A stretch of 64,000 nt of DNA, taken from Bacteroidia bacterium. GTDB lineage: Bacteria > Bacteroidota > Bacteroidia > Chitinophagales > Chitinophagaceae. Location: the NCBI GenBank assembly GCA_030429205.1, contig JAUICZ010000001.1:1044806-1108805 (forward strand), in the 5' to 3' direction. A program made the position numbers and the translations under genes. This document shows, one piece after another, positions 52,877 through 60,830 of the stretch (position 1 is its first letter; the number at the start of each line of letters is the position of its first letter). Below the pieces are notes generated by a model. That model searched no databases. It worked only from the letters and a program-made list of their open reading frames with translations, and was not told the DNA's origin.

Positions 52877-53015
52877 GTGTGTGTATGATTTGTGGGTATT
52901 AATAGTAAAGATAATAAATTGAAGTGCCTTCTGCTGATTAGCCACAAAACCTTTCTTGAGATAATAACCAGAGGTTTATAGATAAGTGAGTTTTCAGAGT
53001 TTGACTATGTGAATA

Positions 53016-53891
53016 TTATAACCCAAATCGATTGATTTTTTCAACAAGCTGCTCTCCATAATAAGAGGGCATTTCGTTTTGTTGCATCTTTTCAAGTAGT
53101 AACTCAACCGTATAGCTAGGTGCTTGCTTGCCGACTTTTAATATGAGCGCAAAAGCAGTACAAGCTTCATGCTTGCCTGTGTCATAGGCATATAGCATCT
53201 CTATTAAAGCAGGAAGACTAACCTGTATAGGCAGTTGCTCTAACTCCTGAATGAGCACAGGCTCTTTCTGAAATAATTCATCACCATGAGTAATAATAGC
53301 TTCGTAGGTTTGGTGCAGTAAGGAGGCAGTTGTTGCCGTCAACCCTTTGGTGAGTTGTTTTAGCTTTGGTGACCTTTGAGTTCTTAAGGTTTTTTTTAGT
53401 TCTAACACCAGCCAGTCCTCAGTTTGATTGATTAGATTATGATAAAATCCAATCCCATTAGGTTTGACTACGCTAAATGGAGGTGTGTTTGCAGAATGAA
53501 AGCTGGCTGTAAGCCCCTTAGTGTTCAAGTCATCAAAAACTACATACGGTTTGTTTAAGTTGCTCACTCCAGCAGATTTGTTGAAGGAGACCATTAATAA
53601 ACAGTCCTTTAAAGTGCTGAAATAATGCTTTCCTTCCCGGACTCCTCCATGAATTTTTATCGTAGCTTTCAATGCCTCATCGTGAGCATTAGTTTGCAGG
53701 TAGGCATTGGCAGTGTATCCCTTGGGAGGCAATATCAGAACTCTGCTTAGGTCAGGTGCTTTTTCTTGAGTACTACGAACAATATAGGAAGCTGGTCTTT
53801 GGATCAATTCAATTCGCTGTCCACAAATCTTATTAATTAATGCCGCGACAAAATTAACTTTAAGAAGATCGTTTATGTTTTTGATGCTCAT
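53016..53891 (-). CDS. Hypothetical 291-residue protein, partner of the Xre-like regulator
   Basis: Not recognised. Soluble alpha/beta text, e.g. SRVLILPPKGYTANAYLQTNAHDEALKATIKIHGG and TEDWLVLELKKTLRTQRSP, with a helical end (PSLPALIEMLYAYDTGKHEACTAFALILKVG). Its start overlaps the regulator's stop by 4 bp (ATGA), so the two are coupled and probably function together. It has no motif that would let me name it an enzyme. Confidence 0.75.
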   Translation of the reverse strand: MSIKNINDLLKVNFVAALINKICGQRIELIQRPASYIVRSTQEKAPDLSRVLILPPKGYTANAYLQTNAHDEALKATIKIHGGVREGKHYFSTLKDCLLMVSFNKSAGVSNLNKPYVVFDDLNTKGLTASFHSANTPPFSVVKPNGIGFYHNLINQTEDWLVLELKKTLRTQRSPKLKQLTKGLTATTASLLHQTYEAIITHGDELFQKEPVLIQELEQLPIQVSLPALIEMLYAYDTGKHEACTAFALILKVGKQAPSYTVELLLEKMQQNEMPSYYGEQLVEKINRFGL

Positions 53892-54553
53892 TCATTACCT
53901 CCGTATTCAGGTGGCTCGAAGGCTACATGCTCCCAGGCAATATCAAAGAGTAGCCTGAACTCGTCGGCAAAATCTGCCTGATGCAAAACGGATATAGCCA
54001 CATGGTCGTTACTAAAATCTAAAAAGCCCAATTTTGGCCCATAGGCATAAAATACTTTTTCCTGCCATTGCTTCTTTTTAGGAAACCATTTGTGTTGGGC
54101 TAGCCCAAGAATAAAATGCTGTTCCCCTTCCGGCACAACGATACGCACTGTAATCTTGTCTTTCAAGGCTTCCATACGTTTGGCGTGCATGGCATACCAA
54201 TCTTCACCTAGTAACTCCTGCCATATCCTCGGCCTGGAATTGAATAAGCAGATCGGCCCACCATATTCTTGAGCCGTTTGATAAACATCATCCATAAACA
54301 GCCGAAACCCTTCAATGCCATTATAGCGTTTGATGTAGGAGCGTCTTTCTCTTAGACCATTCCCTTCTAGAAACTCAATGCCCCTTTGTTCATAATAGGC
54401 TTGAATTTGATGATATCTAGAGGCGGGTGCATCACTGGTGCCATTTTCAATATTAGATAAGGTGGTATGAGCCATACCAAGGGCTTGGGCGACTTCTTTT
54501 TGAGAGAGCCGAAGCATTGTTCTTGCCAATAAAGCCTGAATAGATGAGATCAT
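53888..54553 (-). CDS. Xre-like regulator with an effector-like C-terminal domain
   Basis: Residues 8-60 are an Xre helix-turn-helix (ARTMLRLSQKEVAQALGMAHTTLSNIENGTSDAPASRYHQIQAYYEQRG). The remaining 150 residues (GFRLFMDDVYQTAQEYGGPICLFNSRP, WYAMHAKRMEALKDKITVRIVVPEG) recall the sensor domains attached to TrmB/PLD-like regulators. AGAGGT precedes the ATG. A two-gene operon with a 4-bp overlap, an Xre protein first, is the layout of toxin-antitoxin or signal-sensing pairs. Confidence 0.82.
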   Translation of the reverse strand: MISSIQALLARTMLRLSQKEVAQALGMAHTTLSNIENGTSDAPASRYHQIQAYYEQRGIEFLEGNGLRERRSYIKRYNGIEGFRLFMDDVYQTAQEYGGPICLFNSRPRIWQELLGEDWYAMHAKRMEALKDKITVRIVVPEGEQHFILGLAQHKWFPKKKQWQEKVFYAYGPKLGFLDFSNDHVAISVLHQADFADEFRLLFDIAWEHVAFEPPEYGGNE

Positions 54554-54757
54554 ATTTACCTCTGTGTATAACTGGATAAGCCTTTATAAGGCTTCGTTTA
54601 TTTCAGTACAAGTGGCATTAACGAAAAAAATGCTTGCATTATTAATGTGGTGTATGTTACCAAATTTCAGTGTGGGTGAAAATCAGTTCTATTAAAGCTG
54701 TTTTCCTCCACCTATAATTGAATGAACTAATAAACATCAACTAACTGTGTGGGTAAA

Positions 54758-55072
54758 ATGAAGAGTAAAAAGTATGATCCTGTCAACCGGGATGAAAAAG
54801 AGGTTGAAGCAGTAGAGCGACTGGAATCCCTGTCTACTTATGACTATGAATTAAATACAGACCATATACTGGCATTAAACAGTGATCTGTGTATGGGCTA
54901 CCTTTCAGAGAATATCAGAGCAGCCTACCAACAAGCATACGACGAACCCAATATCCCTGATTGCTTGCAACTACCTATAAAGCAAAAAGCGGCTCAAGTT
55001 TTTGTAGCAAGAAATAGGGAACTCAATAAGAAGATCAGGCAGCACTATAACGTGCCCTCATCTTTAAACTAG
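54758..55072 (+). CDS. Hypothetical 104-residue protein
   Basis: Charged, helical protein without known domain (DEKEVEAVERLESLSTYDYELN, LPIKQKAAQVFVARNRELNKKIRQHY). The ATG at 54758 is used; an in-frame GTG at 54749 adds 3 residues. It is coupled to the next gene 8 bp later, which has a strong AGGAGG site. Confidence 0.6.
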   Translation: MKSKKYDPVNRDEKEVEAVERLESLSTYDYELNTDHILALNSDLCMGYLSENIRAAYQQAYDEPNIPDCLQLPIKQKAAQVFVARNRELNKKIRQHYNVPSSLN

Positions 55073-55080
55073 GAGGCACA

Positions 55081-55392
55081 ATGGGTAGCACAGTACTAAA
55101 ACAACCCCAAGCTCATATAGAACAGGATATTGAGCGCATGATCACCACGCATTATATCCGTAGTGATATCAAGGACTTTTTAGCGTTTTATGAGCAGCGC
55201 ATCATCACTCACCTTATTACACAGATTAAGAGCCAATATGGTAGTGAGCATAGGGGGGAGAGCATCCCGCCCAGTGTATTCTGGGATATAGCGCGCATGA
55301 AGGCTTATGATATTTGCATCCCGATTTGTGAGGAATGGATTAAGAGTATGGGTGAGCGTCGCAACGAACTTGCTCAAACAATAACAAGTTAA
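55081..55392 (+). CDS. Hypothetical 103-residue protein
   Basis: Helical protein (HIEQDIERMITTHYIRSDIKDFLAFYEQRIITHLITQIKSQYG, FWDIARMKAYDICIPICEEWIKSMG), unknown. AGGAGG lies 6 bp before the ATG. Together with the previous gene it forms a two-gene unit ending before a hairpin. Confidence 0.6.
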   Translation: MGSTVLKQPQAHIEQDIERMITTHYIRSDIKDFLAFYEQRIITHLITQIKSQYGSEHRGESIPPSVFWDIARMKAYDICIPICEEWIKSMGERRNELAQTITS

Positions 55393-55420
55393 TCGCAATG
55401 GTTTCCCCCATGTGCGGTAA

Positions 55421-55462
55421 GGGTGCTCTGTATGTTGTAAACCCCAATGATGCAGAGCACCC
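55421..55462 (+). terminator. Hairpin after the small helical genes
   Basis: A 10-bp perfect stem (GGGTGCTCTG / CAGAGCACCC) around a 22-nt loop. T-poor downstream, so termination is uncertain. Confidence 0.45.
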
Positions 55463-55529
55463 ACCATTTTATTTGGCTGATCATTTACAAAGATTTTTTT
55501 AGAAACTTAAGATTCGTTATATTTATTAT

Positions 55530-55775
55530 ATGAGTTCAACAGGTATTATTGTTTTTATAGGTATCATTCTTTTGATTGCTATTTCATCATCGGGGCGTTC
55601 ATCTAATACAAATAATGCACCGAAGCGACCACAAAATAGGAACAGGAATTCTGGGTCACGTACAACTCAATCAAACTCTAATCAGCGGAGAAAAATCCCA
55701 TGTTATAACTGTGCTCAATCAGGCTTTATCGGGAATAATAGGTGTAGTGTATGTTTAGGGCGAGGTGAATATTAG
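55530..55775 (+). CDS. Membrane-anchored zinc-ribbon protein, module copy B
   Basis: An 81-residue protein with one N-terminal membrane helix (TGIIVFIGIILLIAISS), a long Asn/Arg/Ser-rich linker and a C-terminal ribbon (CYNCAQSGF, CSVCLGRGEY). It has the same cysteine knuckle style as the 66-residue protein at 41908, and the same tail-to-tail relation to a PIFRALS gene, here with a 4-bp overlap. Function unknown. Confidence 0.7.
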   Translation: MSSTGIIVFIGIILLIAISSSGRSSNTNNAPKRPQNRNRNSGSRTTQSNSNQRRKIPCYNCAQSGFIGNNRCSVCLGRGEY

Positions 55776-56575
55776 TCGATAGTTAAATGATCATTTAATA
55801 ACACAGTTTTTCGTGCGTATAACCTCAATGGTGTTGTTATATTCATGAGTTTTACAAAAGCTTTATTAGAACTAGCGTTATTACAATATTGAATGTCACT
55901 TTCAGAGTATCCCAGCAATTTACCTACCCTTGTATTGAATTCATGGGGCTCGCTTAGTTTTGGGTAACCTTCACTGTCACAAAAATATCGTGAGAATAAT
56001 TCTTTGCCATCATCAATCTTATTTGGTTGTGCCAAAACGTATAGACGTTCTCTTTTTATAAGATCTATGGATTTAATAGCGCCCTCATGTTCAGCCTCAT
56101 CCAAAGCTTTAGTATTGATACCGTTTACATACCTTACAGGTTCAATACTCATTAACTGTCCATTTATTAATTTTTGCTCTATTGAATTTTTGAAAAAAAG
56201 CTCTTGAATGCTATTTGCTCGGCGAGTTTGTTTTTCAATGAATGAGTTTAAAAAGGACTCGTCTGATTGGTTTATATGTTTGGTTTTCCAGAATGAATGA
56301 TATATCGCAGCAGCTTTTTGCGCATTTGATTTATATTGGGGGTTATAAAATAGCTTGTAGTTTACCTCAAAATCTCTGTGTCCTACTTCAATGACCTTCT
56401 TCGATAAAATGGCACTTTTAAGCTCTAATGATACGTCCTCATCTGCCATGATTGCAGTCGGTTTTACACCAGCAAGCAGAAGCTCATTCTCGTATGGAGT
56501 ATGAGGATTTCCAATGCCTGGCTTAGAGAGTGCCCTAAATATTGGCATCAAAAGTTTTTTCGATAGGGTCTTCAC
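55772..56575 (-). CDS. PIFRALS-family hypothetical protein, module copy B
   Basis: A 267-residue paralogue of the protein at 42116, sharing MPIFRALSKPGIGNPHTPYENELLLAGVKPTAI, VLAQPNKIDDGKELF and RVGKLLGYSESDI. It carries a roughly 100-residue middle section (FWKTKHINQSDESFLNSFIEKQTRRANSIQELFFKNS) that the other copy lacks. No domain is recognised. It pairs with the zinc-ribbon gene at 55530. Confidence 0.75.
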   Translation of the reverse strand: MKTLSKKLLMPIFRALSKPGIGNPHTPYENELLLAGVKPTAIMADEDVSLELKSAILSKKVIEVGHRDFEVNYKLFYNPQYKSNAQKAAAIYHSFWKTKHINQSDESFLNSFIEKQTRRANSIQELFFKNSIEQKLINGQLMSIEPVRYVNGINTKALDEAEHEGAIKSIDLIKRERLYVLAQPNKIDDGKELFSRYFCDSEGYPKLSEPHEFNTRVGKLLGYSESDIQYCNNASSNKAFVKLMNITTPLRLYARKTVLLNDHLTID

Positions 56576-56692
56576 ATAATTATTATAACAAACTGACTAG
56601 CTATGTTCAATTTATGTGTTCACTATGAACAGTTATGATGAATATGAAAATGCATGAGATTTTAATAATATAACACTAGGGTGTAATTATGT

Positions 56693-57166
56693 TCAATGCT
56701 CTTGTTGATTGGATGCTGGTATTTCTGCATATAAATCAACGGCGCGGCTAAGATTGAGGTAGTCCGCCTTATTGTACCGTCCATTGATCCAGTTATATAT
56801 GCTTTGCATCGTCACCATTGGATTCCTATTCATGCGCTTGTTTCTCTTAACCATCTCTGTAGGCGATATGTTCGTGCGCTTAATTTCCGTTTGAATTTTG
56901 TCGATATAATCATTATCTGTTTTATACTCTCCACTTTCAAAATTTTCATTACAAATCAACATGATAGCGCTTAAATAATCATCGCGCATGTCTCTTAAAT
57001 TATTATGAAAGAAGCTGTATAAATATTCGCTGTTTAACCCTTCTGGCAATTCAGTATCAGTAAACAATTCTACTATGGTTTTATGAGTAGATTTTAGCCG
57101 TTTCTTTAGCAATCGTCTTGTTGAAATGGGTATGCGAATAGCTTTTGGAGAGGTAGATTCTGACAT
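56693..57166 (-). CDS. Hypothetical 157-residue putative DNA-binding protein
   Basis: The start MSESTSPKAIRIPIS is preferred (the frame opens 12 codons earlier). An N-terminal basic part (ISTRRLLKKRLKSTHKTIVELFTDTELPEG) and a C-terminal MVTMQSIYNWINGRYNKADYLNLSRAV segment resembling a helix-turn-helix suggest DNA binding. No family can be named. Confidence 0.6.
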   Translation of the reverse strand: MSESTSPKAIRIPISTRRLLKKRLKSTHKTIVELFTDTELPEGLNSEYLYSFFHNNLRDMRDDYLSAIMLICNENFESGEYKTDNDYIDKIQTEIKRTNISPTEMVKRNKRMNRNPMVTMQSIYNWINGRYNKADYLNLSRAVDLYAEIPASNQQEH

Positions 57167-57377
57167 TAGAACATCATAGCATAGAAGCATCTGTTTTGGC
57201 ATTCATGACGAAAAAAATATTACCTAAAATTTTAGATAAATTCATTTCAAATGCTTGCTTGTTGTCTGGCATAACACATTGAAATAATAGATAAAATTTG
57301 ACCTAAATGCTATGCAAACTTTACTCCATTTAAACCTCAAAATTCTATAATTAAATAGTCTTTGGAATATAAGGCGA

Positions 57378-58391
57378 TTGATAATAGAGGGCATAAAAAT
57401 CAGCCCCGAGCTAACAGACAAACAGTGGGTAGAGGGTGCAACAGCAATGAAATACAGTAAACTCTTCAATACAAAAGCTGAAATTGGCAGTGACGTTTTA
57501 GAAGTTGCTGGTAAAGATGCCGCGCAAGATCGTGCCTCCAAAACTCATTATGAATTAAGCCGTGTCGGAAATGCCGGAGATGCTGGACTGCAACAGCTCA
57601 ACAACGCACCAGAAGATGCACGCTATAGCAATAGCGGTGATAATAAAAAGAAGAAACCTAAACGTTCATTCCTAGACATCATTCAAGAATATCAAAATAG
57701 CATGAATGAAATGATGCAAAGAATGAAAGACATGGCTAAACAGTTCCGTGAACAGGTCTCCCTAGAGCGCGATATTATCTTCAAAGAAACCGAGCGTATG
57801 CAAGAAAACAGCCGTTTTGTGGGTAAGGCCGAACGCTGGCTAGAAGATTACAAGAAGGGCAAAAAAGTTGATAAATCAGGCGTGTTGTCTGAATTGCGTA
57901 AACGCGGCGTGAATGTGTCAGATGATATGCCACTAGCTGTTTTAATGGAGCAGCATGTGCCACAGGAAATGGACAAAGCCAATCAGGATAATGCAAAACT
58001 TGATGAAGATATTCACCAGCGTGAATATAAAGTTGCAGATTATGAGTGTGCTGCAAATGACTTGGAGACACAATGCCTTGATTTAGCACAAGATTTTGAA
58101 GATTTAAGATTAAGACGTGCCAATGGGTTAAGTGCCGATCAATACGAGCTGCAAGCTCAACAGATTTTGAATAAGTATGAAAATGATGTAGTTAATAAGT
58201 ATCAAAGTGAGTATCCTGAACTGGGGCAACAGGTTGATGAAGCTCGGATAGAAGCTCGAGTGGAAAAGACACCTGACTCTATAGTGACCCAAGAAAACAG
58301 TTCTGATATTGATGATTTATTTTCAGATGTATCAGATAATACGATGACGGCATCTGCACAAACGAAGTCACCCTTCACACCCGGGGGATAG
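57378..58391 (+). CDS. Hypothetical coiled-coil protein, 337 residues
   Basis: A long charged protein with helical stretches (FLDIIQEYQNSMNEMMQRMKDMAKQFREQV, LEDYKKGKKVDKSGVLSELRKRGV, DLETQCLDLAQDFEDLRLRRANGL) and a disordered end. The TTG at 57378 would give 337 residues; the ATG at 57447 gives 314. I recognise no domain. It is convergent with the exported protein gene at 58394, with 2 bp between stops. Confidence 0.65.
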   Translation: MIIEGIKISPELTDKQWVEGATAMKYSKLFNTKAEIGSDVLEVAGKDAAQDRASKTHYELSRVGNAGDAGLQQLNNAPEDARYSNSGDNKKKKPKRSFLDIIQEYQNSMNEMMQRMKDMAKQFREQVSLERDIIFKETERMQENSRFVGKAERWLEDYKKGKKVDKSGVLSELRKRGVNVSDDMPLAVLMEQHVPQEMDKANQDNAKLDEDIHQREYKVADYECAANDLETQCLDLAQDFEDLRLRRANGLSADQYELQAQQILNKYENDVVNKYQSEYPELGQQVDEARIEARVEKTPDSIVTQENSSDIDDLFSDVSDNTMTASAQTKSPFTPGG

Positions 58392-58393
58392 TA

Positions 58394-58879
58394 TTATTGG
58401 TTGAGTGACCAGCTTTGGCGTGCAGCGAGCCTATTATCATCCAAATCTCTCTGCTTTTGTATCATTTGTGGTAACAATTTCATGAATTCATTACTGTATA
58501 CAGGGTTACGTGTAGGCGTTTCCCCATTCACGTAAATCATGAACTGTGAGAATTTATTTTCGGGTATAGTCTCAATAAAGACCTTCCCATTTATGCCTTG
58601 TCTCTGCATGTACGCTTCAAATTTGGCTACCATCTCACTTTCGGATTTATCAAAATCATTTTGACCTCGATGTACAATCAAGCCAAGAGATGTCCCACTT
58701 TCAGAATGTCTTAAAGCGGAAGCCCCAGGTGAGATATATTTATTCCCATTTACTACCCATTCAGACTTTACGTCATCACCGGGCACATCATTGCTTTGGG
58801 CAAACGTATCCTTTAGCGGCAAAAGCGAAAGCAAGCTTATTGCCACCGGTAATCCGTATTGTTTTAGAGCGTTTGCCAT
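58394..58879 (-). CDS. Exported 161-residue hypothetical protein
   Basis: The start MANALKQYG at 58879 opens a signal peptide (GLPVAISLLSLLPLKDTFAQ) and has AAAAGGA at ribosome-site distance; the frame continues upstream, but only this start gives a leader. The mature part is unknown (WVVNGNKYISPGASALRHSESGTSLGLIVHRGQ, GKVFIETIPENKFSQFMIYVNGE). Periplasmic or surface. Confidence 0.7.
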   Translation of the reverse strand: MANALKQYGLPVAISLLSLLPLKDTFAQSNDVPGDDVKSEWVVNGNKYISPGASALRHSESGTSLGLIVHRGQNDFDKSESEMVAKFEAYMQRQGINGKVFIETIPENKFSQFMIYVNGETPTRNPVYSNEFMKLLPQMIQKQRDLDDNRLAARQSWSLNQ

Positions 58880-59084
58880 AACAAAATCCTTTTTGTACGC
58901 TCTTACTTTACCACCTTTATGTGTGGCGCAGCAATAAATAGATTCCATATTCTTAATATTTTAATATTTGTGACCAAAGTGTTAGATAACTTTATTATTT
59001 ATAGCGTATGTGTTATAGAATATTACATTCAGTTAGGCTTGCTATTGGTTAAAAATGGTAGAGAGTAGTTCCCAGGCAAATCGC

Positions 59085-59357
59085 CTAATCACCATATTCG
59101 TCAGGAGCATTATAATGGCTGCTATCAGAAATAGGACACGGACGATCAGTATCCACCCATCTGCCGATGCCATAGCCAATAACACCTACAATGAGCATAA
59201 GCATAATGATTGCACCAGCAGACATATCTTGAGCATTACCACTAATCAAAGCCGCAACTGCCCCAATAGTGGCTAATATTGCTCCTAATGCACTATCTTT
59301 ATTTTCCTGTTGTTCACCCATAACAGATGTTTTAAACGTTTTTTTAAGTTTCTTCAT
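59085..59357 (-). CDS. Small membrane protein coupled to the serine recombinase
   Basis: About 90 residues from MKKLKKTFK, with two hydrophobic spans (ALGAILATIGAVAALISG and GAIIMLMLIVGVIGYGIG) and a polar tail. It overlaps the end of the recombinase gene by 14 bp, so the two are cotranscribed. No known function. Confidence 0.6.
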   Translation of the reverse strand: MKKLKKTFKTSVMGEQQENKDSALGAILATIGAVAALISGNAQDMSAGAIIMLMLIVGVIGYGIGRWVDTDRPCPISDSSHYNAPDEYGD

Positions 59358-60000
59358 TGTCTTTAATGCGTTGTAATAGCTTATGAACCGTGCTGACATA
59401 CCATTTACCACCTGTAGCTGTTCTGATCCTGCGTCTGTTCAAAGCTTTGGTGATGGCTCTTACGCTGGTAATGCCATTTTGTTTCAGCTTTGTGATTACA
59501 GGTTTAAGCTTCAGGGCAAACTCAATAGCCCTTTTCTTATTCTTTTTGGAGAGTACATACTTGCCGTTTGCACCGAGCTGTACGCCTCTTTGCTTTGCAG
59601 CTTGCAGTGCCAGCTTTGTCCTGATACTGATCTGGTCGCGTTCATGTTCAGCAAAAGCAGCCATCACATGGACGACAAATTTTTCAGCATTGGGATTATC
59701 AACGGCTATAAAATCAACACCGGATTCTAAAAGCTTTGAGATAAAGGCTACACTACGGCTTAACCTGTCCAGTTTGGCAATAAGTAGGGTTGCTCTATTT
59801 TTTTTACAAGCCTCTAATGCCAATTGTAGTACAGGGCGTTGGTTGTTTCTACCAGACTCCACCTCAATGAACTCTTGTAGTAGTTTATAACCCTGTGTTT
59901 TGACAAAACGGGAAACAGCAGTCCTTTGAGCATCAAGTCCAAGGCCGCTATCGCCTTGGGCTCGCGTTGACACTCTGTAGTATGTGATCGCCCGTTTCAT
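59344..60000 (-). CDS. Serine recombinase (resolvase/invertase family)
   Basis: A 218-residue resolvase-like enzyme. Catalytic Ser11 is in ITYYRVSTRAQGDSG, with conserved Arg in ATLLIAKLDRLSRSVAFI and in FAEHERDQISIRTKLAL; a helix-turn-helix ends the protein (NGITSVRAITKALNRRRIRTATGGKWYVSTVHKLLQRI). It can resolve co-integrates or invert DNA. It is the last gene of the mobilizable element, next to an inverted repeat at 60058-60236 that may be its site. Confidence 0.93.
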   Translation of the reverse strand: MKRAITYYRVSTRAQGDSGLGLDAQRTAVSRFVKTQGYKLLQEFIEVESGRNNQRPVLQLALEACKKNRATLLIAKLDRLSRSVAFISKLLESGVDFIAVDNPNAEKFVVHVMAAFAEHERDQISIRTKLALQAAKQRGVQLGANGKYVLSKKNKKRAIEFALKLKPVITKLKQNGITSVRAITKALNRRRIRTATGGKWYVSTVHKLLQRIKDNEET

Positions 60001-60057
60001 ACATGCACAGCTTTTATTACAACATCGATTACTGGGCTACACCTCCCGTTCACTCAT

Positions 60058-60236
60058 AAACGTCGGTTTATCTTTGAACAGAAATTGGTTGGATAGCCGA
60101 TTGTTTCAAGGTGTGTTTTAACCTTTAAACCCGCATGAAATCAAGCTCTTTGAAAATGTGTTAAGCGCGAAGTCTCGTAGCAGAATTGCGATATTTGTTC
60201 ATGGGTAAACCGACGTTTGCATATGAACAAAAAAAG
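60058..60236. repeat. Inverted repeats flanking the start region of the serine recombinase
   Basis: AAACGTCGGTTTA (60058-60070) and TAAACCGACGTTT (60206-60218) are perfect 13-bp inverted copies. Each lies within a wider similarity with TGAACA/TGTTCA ends, 135 bp apart. They may be resolvase core sites. The rest of the 830-bp gap 60001-60830 is A/T-rich, with no gene I can support. Confidence 0.6.
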
Positions 60237-60269
60237 CCACAAATTATATTCTGCTAACTTTTTTGAAAG

Positions 60270-60296
60270 ATATTCCATTTTGCAAGAAGATATCAT
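60270..60296. repeat. Right copy of the 12-bp direct repeat at the element edge
   Basis: ATATTCC, 8 bp, AGAAGATATCAT, in the same orientation as the copy at 37624-37647. Together they bracket a 22.6-kb block from ssb to the serine recombinase. Confidence 0.4.
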
Positions 60297-60806
60297 GCAT
60301 TTTTTAATATAAGTGTCGATTTTTTCGACATCATTCTCAGCAAAATTGATGCTTCGCTAATCACTTACAGATGTTTTTGTTGGGTTAAACTATAGATGTA
60401 AGTACTATATTCTCAAGGATGTGCATGCTCATTAAGCATTCTGTGTTTGGAGTCTTATGTGTGTACGACTAAATAATAATTCAATTTGTTAGAAAATACA
60501 AGATTGGCAACCAGATGGGTAGGCTTAATAATACTCGTATATATGGTCTTTTTGAAAAAAAACTAATTAGATACAATTAATGAATCAATATTAAATTTTT
60601 TTTTGCCCAAATGCTGATTCTAATAATAAAGAATTATATTCAATCTTATGAAATGTAAAAGAATATGGCCTTAGTATTAATAGATGTTACTTGTTAACAT
60701 TAGCATCTAGCAATAATATTATGTCTTTTTAACTGTTTGGCTATTAGTGGTTTGTGTTGTAAGTGTAGTGTGGAAGAGTATCTTGTAATTTGTCAATTCA
60801 ACTTGT

Positions 60807-60814
60807 TATTTTTG
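60807..60814 (+). promoter_or_regulatory. -7 promoter box of the dnd operon
   Basis: TATTTTTG, an exact TAnnTTTG match, 16 bp before the dndC ATG. A TTG at 60790 is at 14 bp, shorter than the usual 17-19 bp spacing. Confidence 0.55.
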
Positions 60815-60830
60815 AGTAATATTAAGAGTA

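Noticed and set aside
37706-60000. A complete conjugative element
   Set aside because: Relaxase and coupling protein are present, but no VirB/Tra channel or pilus genes are seen.
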